From the NCBI RefSeq assembly GCF_000612445.1, contig NZ_BALC01000005.1, positions 1 through 64,000 on the forward strand: DNA of 64,000 bases, in the 5' to 3' direction. Below are positions 63,082-64,000 of the stretch, piece after piece. Position 1 is the first letter of the stretch, and each line of letters begins with the position of its first letter. The translations under genes were made by a program, and so were the position numbers. The notes under the pieces are model-generated. The model was not told the DNA's origin, did not search any database, and was given only the letters and a program-made list of their open reading frames with translations. This stretch comes from Liquorilactobacillus sucicola DSM 21376 = JCM 15457 (lineage in GTDB: Bacteria > Bacillota > Bacilli > Lactobacillales > Lactobacillaceae).

Positions 63082-64000
63082 TTAATGAAGCTTTAACAAC
63101 GAACGTAGTATGACCCCTATTGTTGTTCCATTGTGAATAAATGCCCCGACAATGGGATTTATTTTCCCATTGAAACTTAGAATAATCGCCGAAACATTAA
63201 ATCCTAAAACACCAGCATAATTTTGTTTAATGACCCTCATTGTTTTCTGTGATGCATAGACGGCGTCCGAGATAACTTCTGGGCGCCCATCATTGATGAA
63301 AATATCGCTTGCACTCTTGGCAGCATCACTAGCATGCGAGCCTAAGGCGACACCAACAGTGCTCCATTTCAATGCAGCCGAATCATTTAAACCATCACCC
63401 ACCATCATTACTGGATGGTTCTTTTCAGCCCTCTTAATATAATCAACCTTATCTCTTGGTAACAACTCGCTTCTAACATTCGTGATCCCTAATTGCTCTG
63501 CCACTTCAGACGCTGCAGCACCTCTATCACCTGTCAGCATAGTAATCTTAGCAATATTTAAATTTCTTAACTGCTGGATTGTTTTAGCCATCGCTGGACG
63601 TACTTGATCGCTAATCAAAACTATTCCTAACGCTTTGTCATTAACAGCAAGATAGATCGCATTGCTCAGTTCGGTGTAATTTTCAGAAATCCGTTCGAAT
63701 CCCTGCACTTTGAATCTTCTCATTATTTTTAGGGAACCAACAATGACTGTATCCTTCTGTTGGTAATTCCTAGCAATAATTCCGTAACCAGTTATAACCT
63801 CTTCATCCGCAATCTGAAGGCTAGGGTAAGCAAGTCCTCTCTTCTCGCTTTCAGCCATTAACGCCCGCCCCAGAGGATGGCTGGCGTGTTGTTCAGCATA
63901 CGCACCTGCACGCAGCAATTCGTCCTGTGAGAAGTTTTCTGAAACTAATATCTTTTGAATTACCGGTTTTCCAACTGTTAAGGTTCCAGTTTTGTCAAAA
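63082..64000 (-). CDS. Heavy-metal-type P-type ATPase, C-terminal part (5' end outside window)
   Basis: The frame is open from the window edge and includes the phosphorylation motif DKTGTLTVGKP right at the edge, the nucleotide-binding HPLGRALMAESEKRG, TGDRGAAASEVAEQLG and the hinge MMVGDGLNDSAAL, then two C-terminal helices ending HNGTTIGVILRSLLKLH. The N-terminal helices with the metal-selective CPC/APC motif are outside. The final NGxT and the HMA_2 neighbour suggest a P1B type near the CtpC/Mn or Zn branch, so it probably exports a divalent metal. Confidence 0.87.
   Translation of the reverse strand, partial: FDKTGTLTVGKPVIQKILVSENFSQDELLRAGAYAEQHASHPLGRALMAESEKRGLAYPSLQIADEEVITGYGIIARNYQQKDTVIVGSLKIMRRFKVQGFERISENYTELSNAIYLAVNDKALGIVLISDQVRPAMAKTIQQLRNLNIAKITMLTGDRGAAASEVAEQLGITNVRSELLPRDKVDYIKRAEKNHPVMMVGDGLNDSAALKWSTVGVALGSHASDAAKSASDIFINDGRPEVISDAVYASQKTMRVIKQNYAGVLGFNVSAIILSFNGKINPIVGAFIHNGTTIGVILRSLLKLH

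Noticed and set aside
1-64000. CRISPR array, insertion sequence or prophage
   Set aside because: No regular repeat-spacer pattern, transposase, integrase or phage structural gene is visible. The only tandem repeats are the adhesin tract and the 11-bp operators.

Overview
The window is about 64 kb of low-GC Firmicutes DNA, most likely a chromosome of the Lactobacillaceae. The evidence is a KxYKxGKxW signal peptide, an enterocin-A-type immunity protein, T-box and LicT/BglG RNA switches, an ECF vitamin transporter S component and the WalRK-HIJ-htrA-rlmH block in lactobacillus order. I cannot fix the genus from sequence alone. The WalRK block is usually close to the replication origin in this group.

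Layout, left to right. 0-4 kb: 3' truncated gene for a Ser-rich choice-of-anchor A surface adhesin, an orphan class IIa bacteriocin immunity gene and a frameshifted S41 protease. 4-7 kb: shortened XRE/membrane protein and an HrtBA-like ABC exporter. 7-12 kb: Ugp-type ABC importer (one permease frameshifted) with a metallophosphoesterase, probably for glycerophosphodiesters or glycerol-3-phosphate. 12.5-22.3 kb: an envelope-response region with an MMPL exporter, two paralogous membrane proteins, an OmpR-type two-component system, an HHxxxDG acyltransferase and five small membrane or charged proteins. Five of its promoters carry the same tandem 11-bp repeat operator. 22.5-27.8 kb: two medium-chain oxidoreductases, HAD phosphatase, HXXEE protein, GNAT and nucleoside hydrolase. 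28-36 kb: divergent inositol catabolism cluster (two transporters, one frameshifted; three Gfo/Idh/MocA dehydrogenases; IolE; UPF0303). 36-39 kb: YitT, creatinase-like M24 protein, TetR regulator. 39.6-44 kb: T-box (probably Met) controlled amino-acid ABC transporter with an opine-dehydrogenase gene. 44-48 kb: PTS operon (EIIA, antiterminator, EIIBC, ChbG deacetylase) under a RAT/terminator and a cre site. 48-50 kb: XRE/membrane protein and a split CPBP protease. 50-58 kb: rlmH, a cluster of eight DnaA boxes, then htrA-walJIHKR. 58-64 kb: pyridoxal kinase plus ECF S component, tRNA-Lys, a 46-codon ORF, aldo/keto reductase, tRNA-Asn and a P-type ATPase with two accessory proteins.

Most genes from 7 to 58 kb are on the minus strand, which fits an origin to the right of the window. 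Four genes are each broken by what looks like a single-base indel, two or three of them in short homopolymers. This is either recent gene decay or sequencing error, and the reader should treat those loci with care.

The strongest candidates for something undescribed are the five-promoter 11-bp repeat regulon with its uncharacterised membrane proteins (15.2-22.3 kb), the DnaA-box cluster between htrA and rlmH, and the Met-T-box transporter/opine-dehydrogenase operon.
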